In this document: positions 33,382-41,456 of the stretch, piece after piece
Position numbering within the stretch: the stretch's first letter is position 1
Layout of the letters: each line of letters begins with the position of its first letter
From: an uncultured Veillonella sp.
GTDB taxonomy: Bacteria; Bacillota; Negativicutes; Veillonellales; Veillonellaceae
Reading direction: 5' to 3'
Assembly: GCA_900757715.1 (NCBI GenBank)
Contig: CAAEOZ010000235.1
Coordinates: 1 to 43,440 of the forward strand
DNA: 43,440 nt
The notes under the pieces: model-generated
Seen by the model: only the letters and a program-made list of their open reading frames with translations
Told to the model about the DNA's origin: nothing
Database searches by the model: none
Program-made: the position numbers and the translations under genes

Positions 33382-34478
33382 TCCTGAAACTCCTTATTAC
33401 ATAGTGCTAAAGCACTAGCAATGACCTTATCCATATCGTAATATTTATATTCCCCTAAGCGACCACCAAATATTACATTAGAAATCGCTTCAGCCTTTTC
33501 AACATATTTAGCATAAAGATCCAAATTCTTTATGTCATTTACCGGATAATACGCTTCTTCACCGATTTTCCAGTCCATTGGATATTCTTTTGTTACATAC
33601 GTAACAGGCTGTGACCCAAATTCAAAATGCTTATGTTCAATGATACGTGTATACGGAATCTCTCCTTCCGTATAGTTCACCACCGCAACGCCTTGATGGT
33701 TTTCCTCTTCGAGACGTTCAGTTTCAAAGTGAAGGCCGCGATATTCTAATACCCCTTCAGAATAACCAAAGTATTCATCTATAGGGCCTGTGTAGATAAT
33801 CTTATCTGCTAAAGTTTCGTATTCATCGCGATGCTTGAGGAAGTCTACACCTAAACGGACTTCAATGCCTTCTAACATACGTTCAATCATCTTGGTATAA
33901 CCACCCATAGGAATACCTTGGAAGCGATCATTAAAATAGTTATTATCGTATGTATAACGCACAGGTAATCGTTTAATAATGAAAGCTGGTAACTCTGTAC
34001 ATTTACGGCCCCATTGTTTTTCCGTATACCCTTTGATAAGCTTTTCGTAAATATCAGTACCTACGAGGCTGATAGCTTGCTCCTCCAAGTTCTTAGGTTC
34101 CCCTGCAATCGCGGCACGTTGCTTGGTAATGATATCTTGTGCCTCTTTTGGAGTTCGAATATTCCACATTTTAGAAAACGTGTTCATATTAAACGGTAAA
34201 TTGTACATCTCTCCCTTATAATTTGCCACAGGGCTATTTACATAGTGATTAAACTCTGCAAATTGATTAACATAATCCCACACATGTTTCAAGGATGTGT
34301 GGAAAATATGAGCGCCATAGACGTGGATATTGATATCATCTTTGCTTTCACAATATATATTACCTGCTATGTGATTGCGACGGTCGATAACGAGTACGGA
34401 TTTACCACGCTTGTGCGCTTCATGGGCAAATACAGCACCAAATGGGCCCGCCCCAACTACTAAATAATCGTATTTCAT
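33378..34478 (-). CDS. glf: UDP-galactopyranose mutase
   Basis: A 366-residue flavoprotein converting UDP-galactopyranose to UDP-galactofuranose. Motifs: the FAD-binding VVGAGPFGAVFAHEAHKRGK, IDRRNHIAGN, YGAHIFHT, YTEKQWG, RLPVRYTYDNNYFNDRFQG, GGYTKMIERML and the C-terminal FGGRLGEYKYYDMDKVIA. Length and motifs match bacterial Glf, so galactofuranose is likely in the polymer. It shares TAATG with the upstream initiating-transferase stop codon (1-bp overlap). Base composition is clearly less AT-rich than the genes that follow, so it belongs to the conserved part of the cluster. Confidence 0.97.
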   Translation of the reverse strand: MKYDYLVVGAGPFGAVFAHEAHKRGKSVLVIDRRNHIAGNIYCESKDDINIHVYGAHIFHTSLKHVWDYVNQFAEFNHYVNSPVANYKGEMYNLPFNMNTFSKMWNIRTPKEAQDIITKQRAAIAGEPKNLEEQAISLVGTDIYEKLIKGYTEKQWGRKCTELPAFIIKRLPVRYTYDNNYFNDRFQGIPMGGYTKMIERMLEGIEVRLGVDFLKHRDEYETLADKIIYTGPIDEYFGYSEGVLEYRGLHFETERLEEENHQGVAVVNYTEGEIPYTRIIEHKHFEFGSQPVTYVTKEYPMDWKIGEEAYYPVNDIKNLDLYAKYVEKAEAISNVIFGGRLGEYKYYDMDKVIASALALCNKEFQE

Positions 34479-35917
34479 TAATAGGCCCCTTTCGATTTAG
34501 CAACAGCCAACACAGTTTTCAACAGATATACAATATCTATCCATACGGACCAGTTGTGAACATACCAAGAGTCCATTAACACCCGTTCTTCATAGGTGGT
34601 ATCACTGCGACCACTGACTTGCCAAACACCAGTAATCCCTGGTGGTACAAGATAAAAGTCATTAATATAATCGCCATATTTTACAATTTCATCTCGAACA
34701 ATAGGTCGTGGCCCTACGAGGCTCATATCGCCGACGAGAACATTCCACAACTGTGGCAATTCATCAAGACTTGTTTTTCGAAGGAATTTTCCGATTCTTG
34801 TAACGCGAGGATCATCTTTCAATTTAAAATCCCGTTCCCATTCTTCACGAGCAGCTGGGTTATCTTTTAGATATTGCTCCAAAGCCTCTTGTGCATTTGG
34901 CACCATGGATCGGAATTTATAACAAGAAAATGATTTCCCACCTTGACCAACACGTTTATGTCCAAATACGATAGGTCCTGGAGAGTCCAAGTAAATCAAT
35001 ATAGCAATGATAGCGAGAATCGGTAAAATCAAAATACCGCCACATACGGTAGCTACGATATCAAAAATTCGTTTAAAAATACGGTTAGACTTGCGCGCTA
35101 GGTTATTTTGTACACGCAATATGACGGCTTGTTCTTCCATCATGCCACGAGCACTGATATTACTAGTAGGTAAACCAAATAATTCAGGTACAAATGCTAC
35201 TCGTTTTACCAATAATTGTAATTGATTAATCAAGGATACTAATCTTTTAGACTCAAGTCCGGGAGCACAAATAAGTACAGTTTGAACTCCTGTATCTTTA
35301 ATTACTCTCTCTACATCTTTAAAGGCCCCAAGACATGGATATTCTTTAGCGATGGAGGATGATTTAGGATTATCATCTACATAACCAATAATCTTATAGG
35401 TAGTAATCGGCATACGCTCTAATGATCTCTGTACAAGTTCCGCTGTCTTGCCCGCCCCAACGAGAAGAATCGGAATTGTTAAATATCCTGCTTTTGAAAG
35501 TATTTTTCCTACAATAAAACGCTCACTAAAGATAAATACGAGCATACATATATAAGCAAAGGCAACAAATAAACGAGACACATCATTAATGACATGGCCC
35601 GTGTACATGAGAACAATAGATACAACAACACCGATCGTAATGCTACGGAATAAATTTTTCATCGTATCCCAATAAGGTGTTACCACAGAATAGGCATTAT
35701 TAAGCAACAATATAGTTAAAAATACGATAGGTACAACACCATATACGTAAATTTCTTCTACCTTAAAATTTGAACTTACCGGTAAAATTGATAAGTTTAA
35801 ACGCAAATAATAAGCTGCTAATGTCCCCAAAACAATAGCAATATAATCTGCTATAAGCACTATGAGCTTACTAATAAATAACTTTTTATTATTGTTATTA
35901 CAGATAGAACTATTCAT
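34478..35917 (-). CDS. Undecaprenyl-phosphate sugar phosphotransferase (WbaP-like)
   Basis: A 479-residue polyisoprenyl-phosphate hexose-1-phosphate transferase that starts repeat-unit synthesis. Start ATG 35917 has TTTGGAG seven bases upstream; an earlier in-frame TTG at 35962 lacks this. The N-terminal half has four or five membrane helices and a Rossmann-like region (ILLVGAGKTAELVQRSL). The C-terminal catalytic domain has KRIFDIVATVCGG, GHKRVGQGGKSFSCYKFRSM, KTSLDELPQLWNVLVGDMS, LVGPRP and a WbaP-type end (YLVPPGITGVWQVSGRSD, WYVHNWSVWIDI). Such enzymes usually transfer galactose-1-P or glucose-1-P. It is the first gene of the 35.9-22.8 kb transcript, behind a leader with a terminator-like hairpin. 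Confidence 0.95.
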   Translation of the reverse strand: MNSSICNNNNKKLFISKLIVLIADYIAIVLGTLAAYYLRLNLSILPVSSNFKVEEIYVYGVVPIVFLTILLLNNAYSVVTPYWDTMKNLFRSITIGVVVSIVLMYTGHVINDVSRLFVAFAYICMLVFIFSERFIVGKILSKAGYLTIPILLVGAGKTAELVQRSLERMPITTYKIIGYVDDNPKSSSIAKEYPCLGAFKDVERVIKDTGVQTVLICAPGLESKRLVSLINQLQLLVKRVAFVPELFGLPTSNISARGMMEEQAVILRVQNNLARKSNRIFKRIFDIVATVCGGILILPILAIIAILIYLDSPGPIVFGHKRVGQGGKSFSCYKFRSMVPNAQEALEQYLKDNPAAREEWERDFKLKDDPRVTRIGKFLRKTSLDELPQLWNVLVGDMSLVGPRPIVRDEIVKYGDYINDFYLVPPGITGVWQVSGRSDTTYEERVLMDSWYVHNWSVWIDIVYLLKTVLAVAKSKGAY

Positions 35918-35941
35918 ACTAATACTCCAAATTATAAGAAA

Positions 35942-35981
35942 AGGTTGTTTTCTCAATCTCAAAATATTAAGAAAACAACCT
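35942..35981 (-). promoter_or_regulatory. Terminator-like hairpin in leader of O-antigen operon (possible attenuator)
   Basis: On the minus strand AGGTTGTTTTCT pairs perfectly with AGAAAACAACCT around a 16-nt loop, followed by TTTCTTAT. It ends only 25 nt before the ATG of the wbaP-like gene, leaving no room for another promoter after it. The operon is therefore transcribed through it. It could be a regulated attenuator, an antitermination target, or a leaky terminator of the upstream gene set. Confidence 0.6.
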
Positions 35982-36019
35982 CTCTATCATACGAATACAA
36001 TGTACCAATATTTATATAT

Positions 36020-36050
36020 ATTGTATCATATTTAAATATGTAAAACTATA
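36020..36050 (-). promoter_or_regulatory. Possible promoter of O-antigen operon
   Basis: On the minus strand TGATACAAT contains an extended -10 (TACAAT at 36020-36025) with a weak -35 (TAGTTT) 17 bp upstream. The start would be near 36013, about 96 nt before ATG 35917. The region is very AT-rich, so this call is tentative. Confidence 0.35.
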
Positions 36051-36168
36051 AAAAAACATAGATTTCACCTATCTTTTATGTAGTTATTTATTCTTTAAGT
36101 CTATTTGAATCCTACTTAATTGTCTATTAAATGGTAGTTAAATTCTTCCTAATACAGCTATACGATTC

Positions 36169-37347
36169 TCAATTATCCCGTAATTGAAGCATCGTAGCTA
36201 ACATAAAATACATAATGCGCATTCCTGATGAATTATCTAAAGTATACTCCACTTGGCCAAATACAAATACATAACAAATAACAGCAATCATAGCACAGAG
36301 ACTATAAGGATCTCGCTTCTTAAACCAAACCACAAAATTATCAACAATAATAGATCCATAAAAGATGAGAACCCCCAATAGACCTAACAGACCTACTTCA
36401 CCTAAAAGTTGAATAAAATTATTGTGTGCATGATATAAATGTTGATTTTCCGTTGGTAATCGATAGGATGATTCATATATAGTACGCCATTGACCTATAC
36501 CTACACCTGTCACAGGATGGTCTTTAAACATATTAATAGACGATGTCCACACATCAAAGCGGCCTAGGTTGGAACCATCTGTAGTCGTATTCGTAATGGA
36601 CTCAAACCTAGCTACATATTGTGGTTGTGTACTAAATCCCCATACAACTCCACCTAATGCAGCAAGAACAACGACTACATAAATGAATCGTTTTAGTATA
36701 TATGGTAAGGATACGATAGGCACCATAATCATACTAAAAAGCCAAGATCCTCTACTTTGATTGCCATACATACCAAAGCCAACACAGCCTAGTGCCCATA
36801 AAGCAGATACTTTCACATAGTTAGGAAAGGCTGAATCTAATAAAATAACGCAAAAAATAGGCACTAGCATAACCATGAGGCCCGATATAGTCAACACGCT
36901 ACTACCAAATCCCCATCCTCTATCGGTCATTCCTGAAACATGTTGATAAAAGGCTACTAAATTATCGATACCAAAATCCACAAAAAATACGGCAAGCATC
37001 GTAAATAATGTTTTCTTATCACGAATACACAGAGCGATAACAAAAAACACAGGAATCCGCCACAACCAAACATTGATAAATTCAGGTAATCCTACAGCTA
37101 TATTGTTCGTTAATACTGCAGAAGGTAATAACAATAACAACATTAGAGCAAATGTTTTACTATATTTTTTAACATAGGATGGAATATATAGGTCATGCCT
37201 ATGTTTCCAAATATAGAAAATACTTAACAAAATAGCAATAACATAAAATACTTGACCAGCTGCCATGGATAGCCTTGTAAAGCATGCCATCAACGTAATC
37301 ATAATGGCAATCCATGACTCTAATCTTAACTTTGATAAAATCCCCAA
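36169..37347 (-). CDS. O-antigen ligase / polymerase-like membrane protein (WaaL/Wzy_C)
   Basis: About 392 residues with ten or more membrane helices. The periplasmic loop contains RFDVWTSSINMFKDHPVTGV followed by GIGQWRT, and later HAHNNFIQLLGEVGLLGLLG with the catalytic-type HxHNN, typical of WaaL ligases and Wzy_C polymerases. It likely transfers the finished polysaccharide from undecaprenyl diphosphate to the lipid A-core. AGGGGG lies six bases before a TTG codon at 37347, which I take as the start; a TTG at 37389 would add 14 residues. It stands with core-type glycosyltransferases rather than inside the AT-rich cassette, which favours ligase over polymerase. Confidence 0.86.
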   Translation of the reverse strand: MGILSKLRLESWIAIMITLMACFTRLSMAAGQVFYVIAILLSIFYIWKHRHDLYIPSYVKKYSKTFALMLLLLLPSAVLTNNIAVGLPEFINVWLWRIPVFFVIALCIRDKKTLFTMLAVFFVDFGIDNLVAFYQHVSGMTDRGWGFGSSVLTISGLMVMLVPIFCVILLDSAFPNYVKVSALWALGCVGFGMYGNQSRGSWLFSMIMVPIVSLPYILKRFIYVVVVLAALGGVVWGFSTQPQYVARFESITNTTTDGSNLGRFDVWTSSINMFKDHPVTGVGIGQWRTIYESSYRLPTENQHLYHAHNNFIQLLGEVGLLGLLGVLIFYGSIIVDNFVVWFKKRDPYSLCAMIAVICYVFVFGQVEYTLDNSSGMRIMYFMLATMLQLRDN

Positions 37348-37392
37348 GAATATCCCCCTCACATATAAGCTACATTGCTTATATAACAAGCT

Positions 37393-38613
37393 TTATACGT
37401 TTAAGATTGATTGAATCAATGCGCGATGACTATAGTCCTCGTTAGCATTCATCAATCCTTGATTATATTGCTCTTTATTATGTTGTAAATTTTGTACAAA
37501 CTTTTGTATTCCCTGTCTGATAGTATTTACATCATCTAAATTTAAAAATTCCCCAATGGAATACTGTTCTAATACCTCAGGATTGATTTCTGGAGATATA
37601 AGAACCGGCTTGTAAAAGCCAATAGCTGTAAATAGCATAGCCGCCCAGTGATAGCGATATCGCTCTGCTCCATAGGGCAATAATAAAGCATCTACACTCA
37701 ATAAGGCTGTATCCCAGTCTTTTCCAATCAGACTGGCATGGATAAACTTAATATTATTATACTGGCTATATTTCTTGATGATAGACTCAAATAAAGCCCC
37801 ATCTTCAGGCTTTACCGTTGCCCCTTGAACGACGAGTTGTACCGAATCATCATAATTCAGCGATACAAAGGCATCTATAAAGCGCTCAATATTTTTCTCT
37901 TTTCTAAACTGACCAAAGAAACCCAATTTTATCGGTTTATTTGCTGATTTAGAGGTTTCCAAATTAGTACCTATACAAGTTGTAGAATTCGGAACTTTTT
38001 GGTCTTCTATATTAACTTTACCTTGCGTATCACTATTCTTTTGTTCTCCGCTCAATTCACTAGATGGCAAGAACACAGGAGGCAAGATTTTACGAACTCT
38101 CGGTAAATCAGGGCGCAACATATCATCGCGCAAAGAGATAACATCGAGGTACACGTTTCTATATGCATTAGCACGATGAGCTTGCTTAATAAAGCGATTC
38201 ATCTCTCCCTTGCCAATGCCATGGAAGATAACATGTACTGCTGCCTTACTGTCCTTTAACGGCGTGTCTAACAAAGCTTTAATATAGCGATATGTCCCCG
38301 TCGGAATGATTAAAGCATCTATATTATATTCTTTAATTTTTTCTGCTGCTGATATGAACCAACTACGGCGACGGCGTTCTCGTAAAATGGATAAAAACGG
38401 CTTCTTCCACTTAGACGCTCCCGCATAGGTCACTACCTCTCCACCTTCCAAGTACACTATATCTACTCCATAATCTACTTTAAAAGGAAAGTTTTCCGGC
38501 ACGAATAGTACTGGCTCATGACCTTGACGCTTTAATTCGTTGATGAGGATGCGATCAAACTCCACCTCATGACCAGCAGGCATGACAATACTTTCTAAAA
38601 TTGCTACGCGCAT
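37393..38613 (-). CDS. Glycosyltransferase (GT-B fold)
   Basis: A 406-residue protein. The N-terminal half has MRVAILESIVMPAGHEVEFD and LIIPTGTYRYIKAL. The C-terminal half has a donor-type domain starting KLGFFGQFRKEKNIERFIDA, with LLLPYGAERYRYHWAAMLFT. These are GT-B hallmarks, though the usual ExxxxxxxE is not obvious. A low-complexity insert of about 40 residues rich in Ser, Lys and Asn (around 190-230) separates the two halves. It lies 9 bp from the DUF535 gene and next to the ligase-like gene, pointing to lipopolysaccharide core assembly. The exact sugar is unknown. Confidence 0.84.
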   Translation of the reverse strand: MRVAILESIVMPAGHEVEFDRILINELKRQGHEPVLFVPENFPFKVDYGVDIVYLEGGEVVTYAGASKWKKPFLSILRERRRRSWFISAAEKIKEYNIDALIIPTGTYRYIKALLDTPLKDSKAAVHVIFHGIGKGEMNRFIKQAHRANAYRNVYLDVISLRDDMLRPDLPRVRKILPPVFLPSSELSGEQKNSDTQGKVNIEDQKVPNSTTCIGTNLETSKSANKPIKLGFFGQFRKEKNIERFIDAFVSLNYDDSVQLVVQGATVKPEDGALFESIIKKYSQYNNIKFIHASLIGKDWDTALLSVDALLLPYGAERYRYHWAAMLFTAIGFYKPVLISPEINPEVLEQYSIGEFLNLDDVNTIRQGIQKFVQNLQHNKEQYNQGLMNANEDYSHRALIQSILNV

Positions 38614-38622
38614 AGCACACCT

Positions 38623-39561
38623 CTAGGCCTTTATATATGGTTTTATATTTTCTTGTATCATAGCCTCATACTCATCTAACAGAGCATAGCGATTACGATA
38701 TTGGCTACGTTTTTGTGATTTAATCTCTTCCATAGGTTTTCTCTCTTCTTTAAGAGGAATCGCAAAATAATTTGGATCAGATTCCAACACAGTACCGCCA
38801 ATATCCTCCCACAAGGTATCTAAGATAGCTACCTTTGCTTTATTACCACGTACCATATGAGAATTAGCATAGAAGCCCTCATCAGATACAGCAAGAATCG
38901 ATTCTACTTTTGTGGCACGCGCGATTTCACGAATCAAGAAGGTAATAAAGTTCTTCGGACGGTAACCATACATCTTTTTCGTAATCTTCTTAGCTCGCTC
39001 AAGACCATCTTTATAACCTTGAATAGTACCGATAACAAGAGTTCTCTCTCCGTTATGGCCTTTAGCAAAGCGAATATTTGCATGGTATACGCCCTTATCT
39101 TCGAGCAAGAGCATAACCGTCAAGAAGCCTTCCTTACGTTGTCCCGGCTCGTAATATAGATGAGCCGACATATCGAGCTCATCGGAACTCCAAAGGGTAA
39201 TACCTCGTTTTTTATCGAAATAATCAAACTCCGCTTCGTCTACATACATGAGCTGAACCGCTTCATCCGTAAACACCTCTTGTAATATGGTGAAATGCTG
39301 ACGAAGAGCTTCCAAACGCCATTGTGGCGTAGAGTTTTTAATCAAAAACATACGACTCATCAATTCATAGAGACTAGGATGTTTTTCCAACAGCTTTGGA
39401 TCTGGAGTATAAGATTTAAAGAAGTTTTCAAATTCCGTAACCGTTGAGTCATGACGACAAGAGCGCATTGTATGTAAGAAGGTTCGTCTTGTTTCACGCC
39501 ATGTGCGCTTGCCATATATAGTACGGCCTATATGCCAATGTTTTCCAAAATTGCCTAACAT
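38623..39561 (-). CDS. VirK/YbjX family protein (DUF535)
   Basis: A 312-residue protein matching the VirK/YbjX family: an N-terminal helical region (LEKHPSLYELMSRMFLIKNS), then RLEALRQHFTILQEVFTDEA, LSAHLYYEPGQRKEGFLTV-like text, VYHANIRFAKG, TLVIGTIQGYKDG, and PKNFITFLIREIARATKVES with ILAVSDEGF. Enterobacterial members are linked to envelope and LPS-related virulence traits, but the biochemical function is not established. There is no signal peptide. Its place between glycosyltransferase genes suggests a role in LPS assembly or modification. Confidence 0.88.
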   Translation of the reverse strand: MLGNFGKHWHIGRTIYGKRTWRETRRTFLHTMRSCRHDSTVTEFENFFKSYTPDPKLLEKHPSLYELMSRMFLIKNSTPQWRLEALRQHFTILQEVFTDEAVQLMYVDEAEFDYFDKKRGITLWSSDELDMSAHLYYEPGQRKEGFLTVMLLLEDKGVYHANIRFAKGHNGERTLVIGTIQGYKDGLERAKKITKKMYGYRPKNFITFLIREIARATKVESILAVSDEGFYANSHMVRGNKAKVAILDTLWEDIGGTVLESDPNYFAIPLKEERKPMEEIKSQKRSQYRNRYALLDEYEAMIQENIKPYIKA

Positions 39562-39574
39562 AATGTTCCCTCTA

Positions 39575-40333
39575 TTACAATTTTCCCTTGGATTTTAGTA
39601 AATAGTAAAACTTCACGTATTTAGTCATCGTGTAAAAGTAGTGATTAACGGACAAAATAAAGCCCATCTTCCCATCGAGAATACCGCCTTGTAAGAAGTA
39701 CACCTTGATGAAAGCCCAGGTAGGGCGCAGAATTATATCCTTGATAAAAGAACAGCTTTTACCATTATCACGATATTTTTCAGCAGATAATGTGGTATAA
39801 TTATTGAATTTATTGAAATATTGATGCCAATTATCATAAGTATAATGGTACATCGGATGTTGTAATTTTTCTGTTGGATACGGCGTAATAATCGCAGGAT
39901 GCACGTAGCCTTCTACATAGCTACCCTCTTTAGGCATGAGGCGAAGCACATAGTCTGGACGCAATACACCATGTGTAGCGTGGTTATGATGGAATTTATT
40001 GCGCCGTTGAATCCAATACGCTTTATTAGGTTCGTTTACAACGATAGCTTGAATTTCTTTCCCTAGAGGCTCAGAAATGCGCTCATCCGCATCAAGGAAT
40101 AAGATCCAATCGGATTTCGCTTGTTCAATGCCAAAGGTTTGTTGCGCACCCCAATCACCATTCATAGCGTGTTGTACAACACGAGCACCCATTTCTTCAG
40201 CGATTTTTACAGTATTATCGGTACTGAAATCATCGATAACCAAAACTTCATCGGCAAACTGCACAGACTCAATACAGTCATGAATATTGTGTTCTTCATT
40301 TCTCGCTAAGATTATTACAGATACAGTTGCCAT
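39575..40333 (-). CDS. Family 2 glycosyltransferase, WaaE/KdtX-like
   Basis: A 252-residue GT2 enzyme. ATG 40333 is chosen because AAAGGTG lies just upstream; a GTG at 40348 would add five residues. TVSVIILARNEEHNIHDCI, ADEVLVIDDFSTDNTVKIAE and WILFLDADERIS (the DxD) form the nucleotide-sugar site. QRRNKFHHNHATHGVLRPDY and YVEGYVHPAI are typical of the WaaE-like LPS core beta-1,4-glucosyltransferases. It probably adds a sugar to the inner core on the cytoplasmic side. It lies 13 bp upstream of the DUF535 gene. Confidence 0.9.
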   Translation of the reverse strand: MATVSVIILARNEEHNIHDCIESVQFADEVLVIDDFSTDNTVKIAEEMGARVVQHAMNGDWGAQQTFGIEQAKSDWILFLDADERISEPLGKEIQAIVVNEPNKAYWIQRRNKFHHNHATHGVLRPDYVLRLMPKEGSYVEGYVHPAIITPYPTEKLQHPMYHYTYDNWHQYFNKFNNYTTLSAEKYRDNGKSCSFIKDIILRPTWAFIKVYFLQGGILDGKMGFILSVNHYFYTMTKYVKFYYLLKSKGKL

Positions 40334-40348
40334 AGTTTCACCTTTCAC

Positions 40349-41317
40349 TTACGAACGTACTTGTTTTGCTAAGTACGATAAACGAGCCCCCATTTTATGA
40401 ATCCAATCGGCACGGCCAAAGGACCATAAAAAGAGCTTATATTTAGAATTTAATAGCTTGTAGGATGCATCATTACGATAAGTTTCAATCATTTTTTTGC
40501 ACTTATCATAATACACTTGATTACCCGTTGGCTTTGCATAGTAAGCCGTTAAACAGGATAATACGGCTTTCATCAATAAACTATTGCAATCATCAACATA
40601 TGGTAATTGATGATCTATAGCGTATTGTAAGCGTTCCTCATAGCCGAGCACAAAATCCCATCGAGATTTCGAATCAAAAGAGGTTTGAGTCGTTGAATTA
40701 AGATTAAGACGATAGTAATAATAACAATGATTGATGTGACCTACCCGTTTAGTATTGGTGATAAATCGATATGATACAGCTGTGTCCTCAAATTTTCGAC
40801 CTACAGGAAAACGCACATCATCGATGGCACTACGCTTGTATAATTGACTCCATACAGCAACGAAACAATCGTACATAGCCATTTTTAGCGCTTCATCGCG
40901 ATTGAAAATTTCTAAAGAACCATCATTACAACCTTCGATAATTTCGCCACCTTTATCTCTAAAAGCAGTGCATTCCAAGATATCTAGGTCATTCTCTTTC
41001 AAAATGCGCAACATGTCTTCATACATGTTAGGAGCAATATAGTCATCGGAGTCTACAAAGGCAATATAGTCGCCATTAGCTGCTTCTATTCCCGTATTAC
41101 GAGCTGCACTGACACCAGCATTTTCTTTATGAATCACCTTGATGCGTTCATCATAGGCTGCATACTGATCGCAAATATCACCACTAGCATCTGTAGAACC
41201 ATCATTTACTAAAATGATTTCCAAATTCATATATGTTTGGTTTTGAATGGACTCAATACATTCTGCAACATAAGATTCCACATTATAGACGGGTACAATG
41301 ACCGAAATTAACTCCAT
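40349..41317 (-). CDS. Family 2 glycosyltransferase
   Basis: A 322-residue GT2 enzyme with a textbook N-terminal domain: ISVIVPVYNVESYVAECIES, IILVNDGSTDASGDICDQY, HKENAGVSAARNTGIEAANG and IAFVDSDDYI. The C-terminal half (FEDTAVSYRF and YYYYRLNLNSTTQ) fits the group that extends surface glycans. It is the first gene after a 139-bp gap and is followed closely by the WaaE-like gene. The acceptor is unknown; the context suggests LPS core or side chain. Confidence 0.93.
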   Translation of the reverse strand: MELISVIVPVYNVESYVAECIESIQNQTYMNLEIILVNDGSTDASGDICDQYAAYDERIKVIHKENAGVSAARNTGIEAANGDYIAFVDSDDYIAPNMYEDMLRILKENDLDILECTAFRDKGGEIIEGCNDGSLEIFNRDEALKMAMYDCFVAVWSQLYKRSAIDDVRFPVGRKFEDTAVSYRFITNTKRVGHINHCYYYYRLNLNSTTQTSFDSKSRWDFVLGYEERLQYAIDHQLPYVDDCNSLLMKAVLSCLTAYYAKPTGNQVYYDKCKKMIETYRNDASYKLLNSKYKLFLWSFGRADWIHKMGARLSYLAKQVRS

Positions 41318-41368
41318 TCCATGCTCCTCTTAAACATGCACTAGCCATATAACTAATGATTACATAAG

Positions 41369-41400
41369 CTTAGTTTTATATACAAACAGCTCAAACTAAG
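41369..41400 (-). terminator. Weak hairpin between phosphotransferase and glycosyltransferase genes
   Basis: CTTAGTTT (41369-41376) pairs with AAACTAAG (41393-41400) around a 16-nt loop. No clear U-tract follows on the minus strand, so it is at best a weak terminator or processing site in the 139-bp gap. Confidence 0.3.
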
Positions 41401-41456
41401 TTATCACTTACTTAATTGAATGAATCGATTCTTTACGCAAATAAACTAAAAAAATG

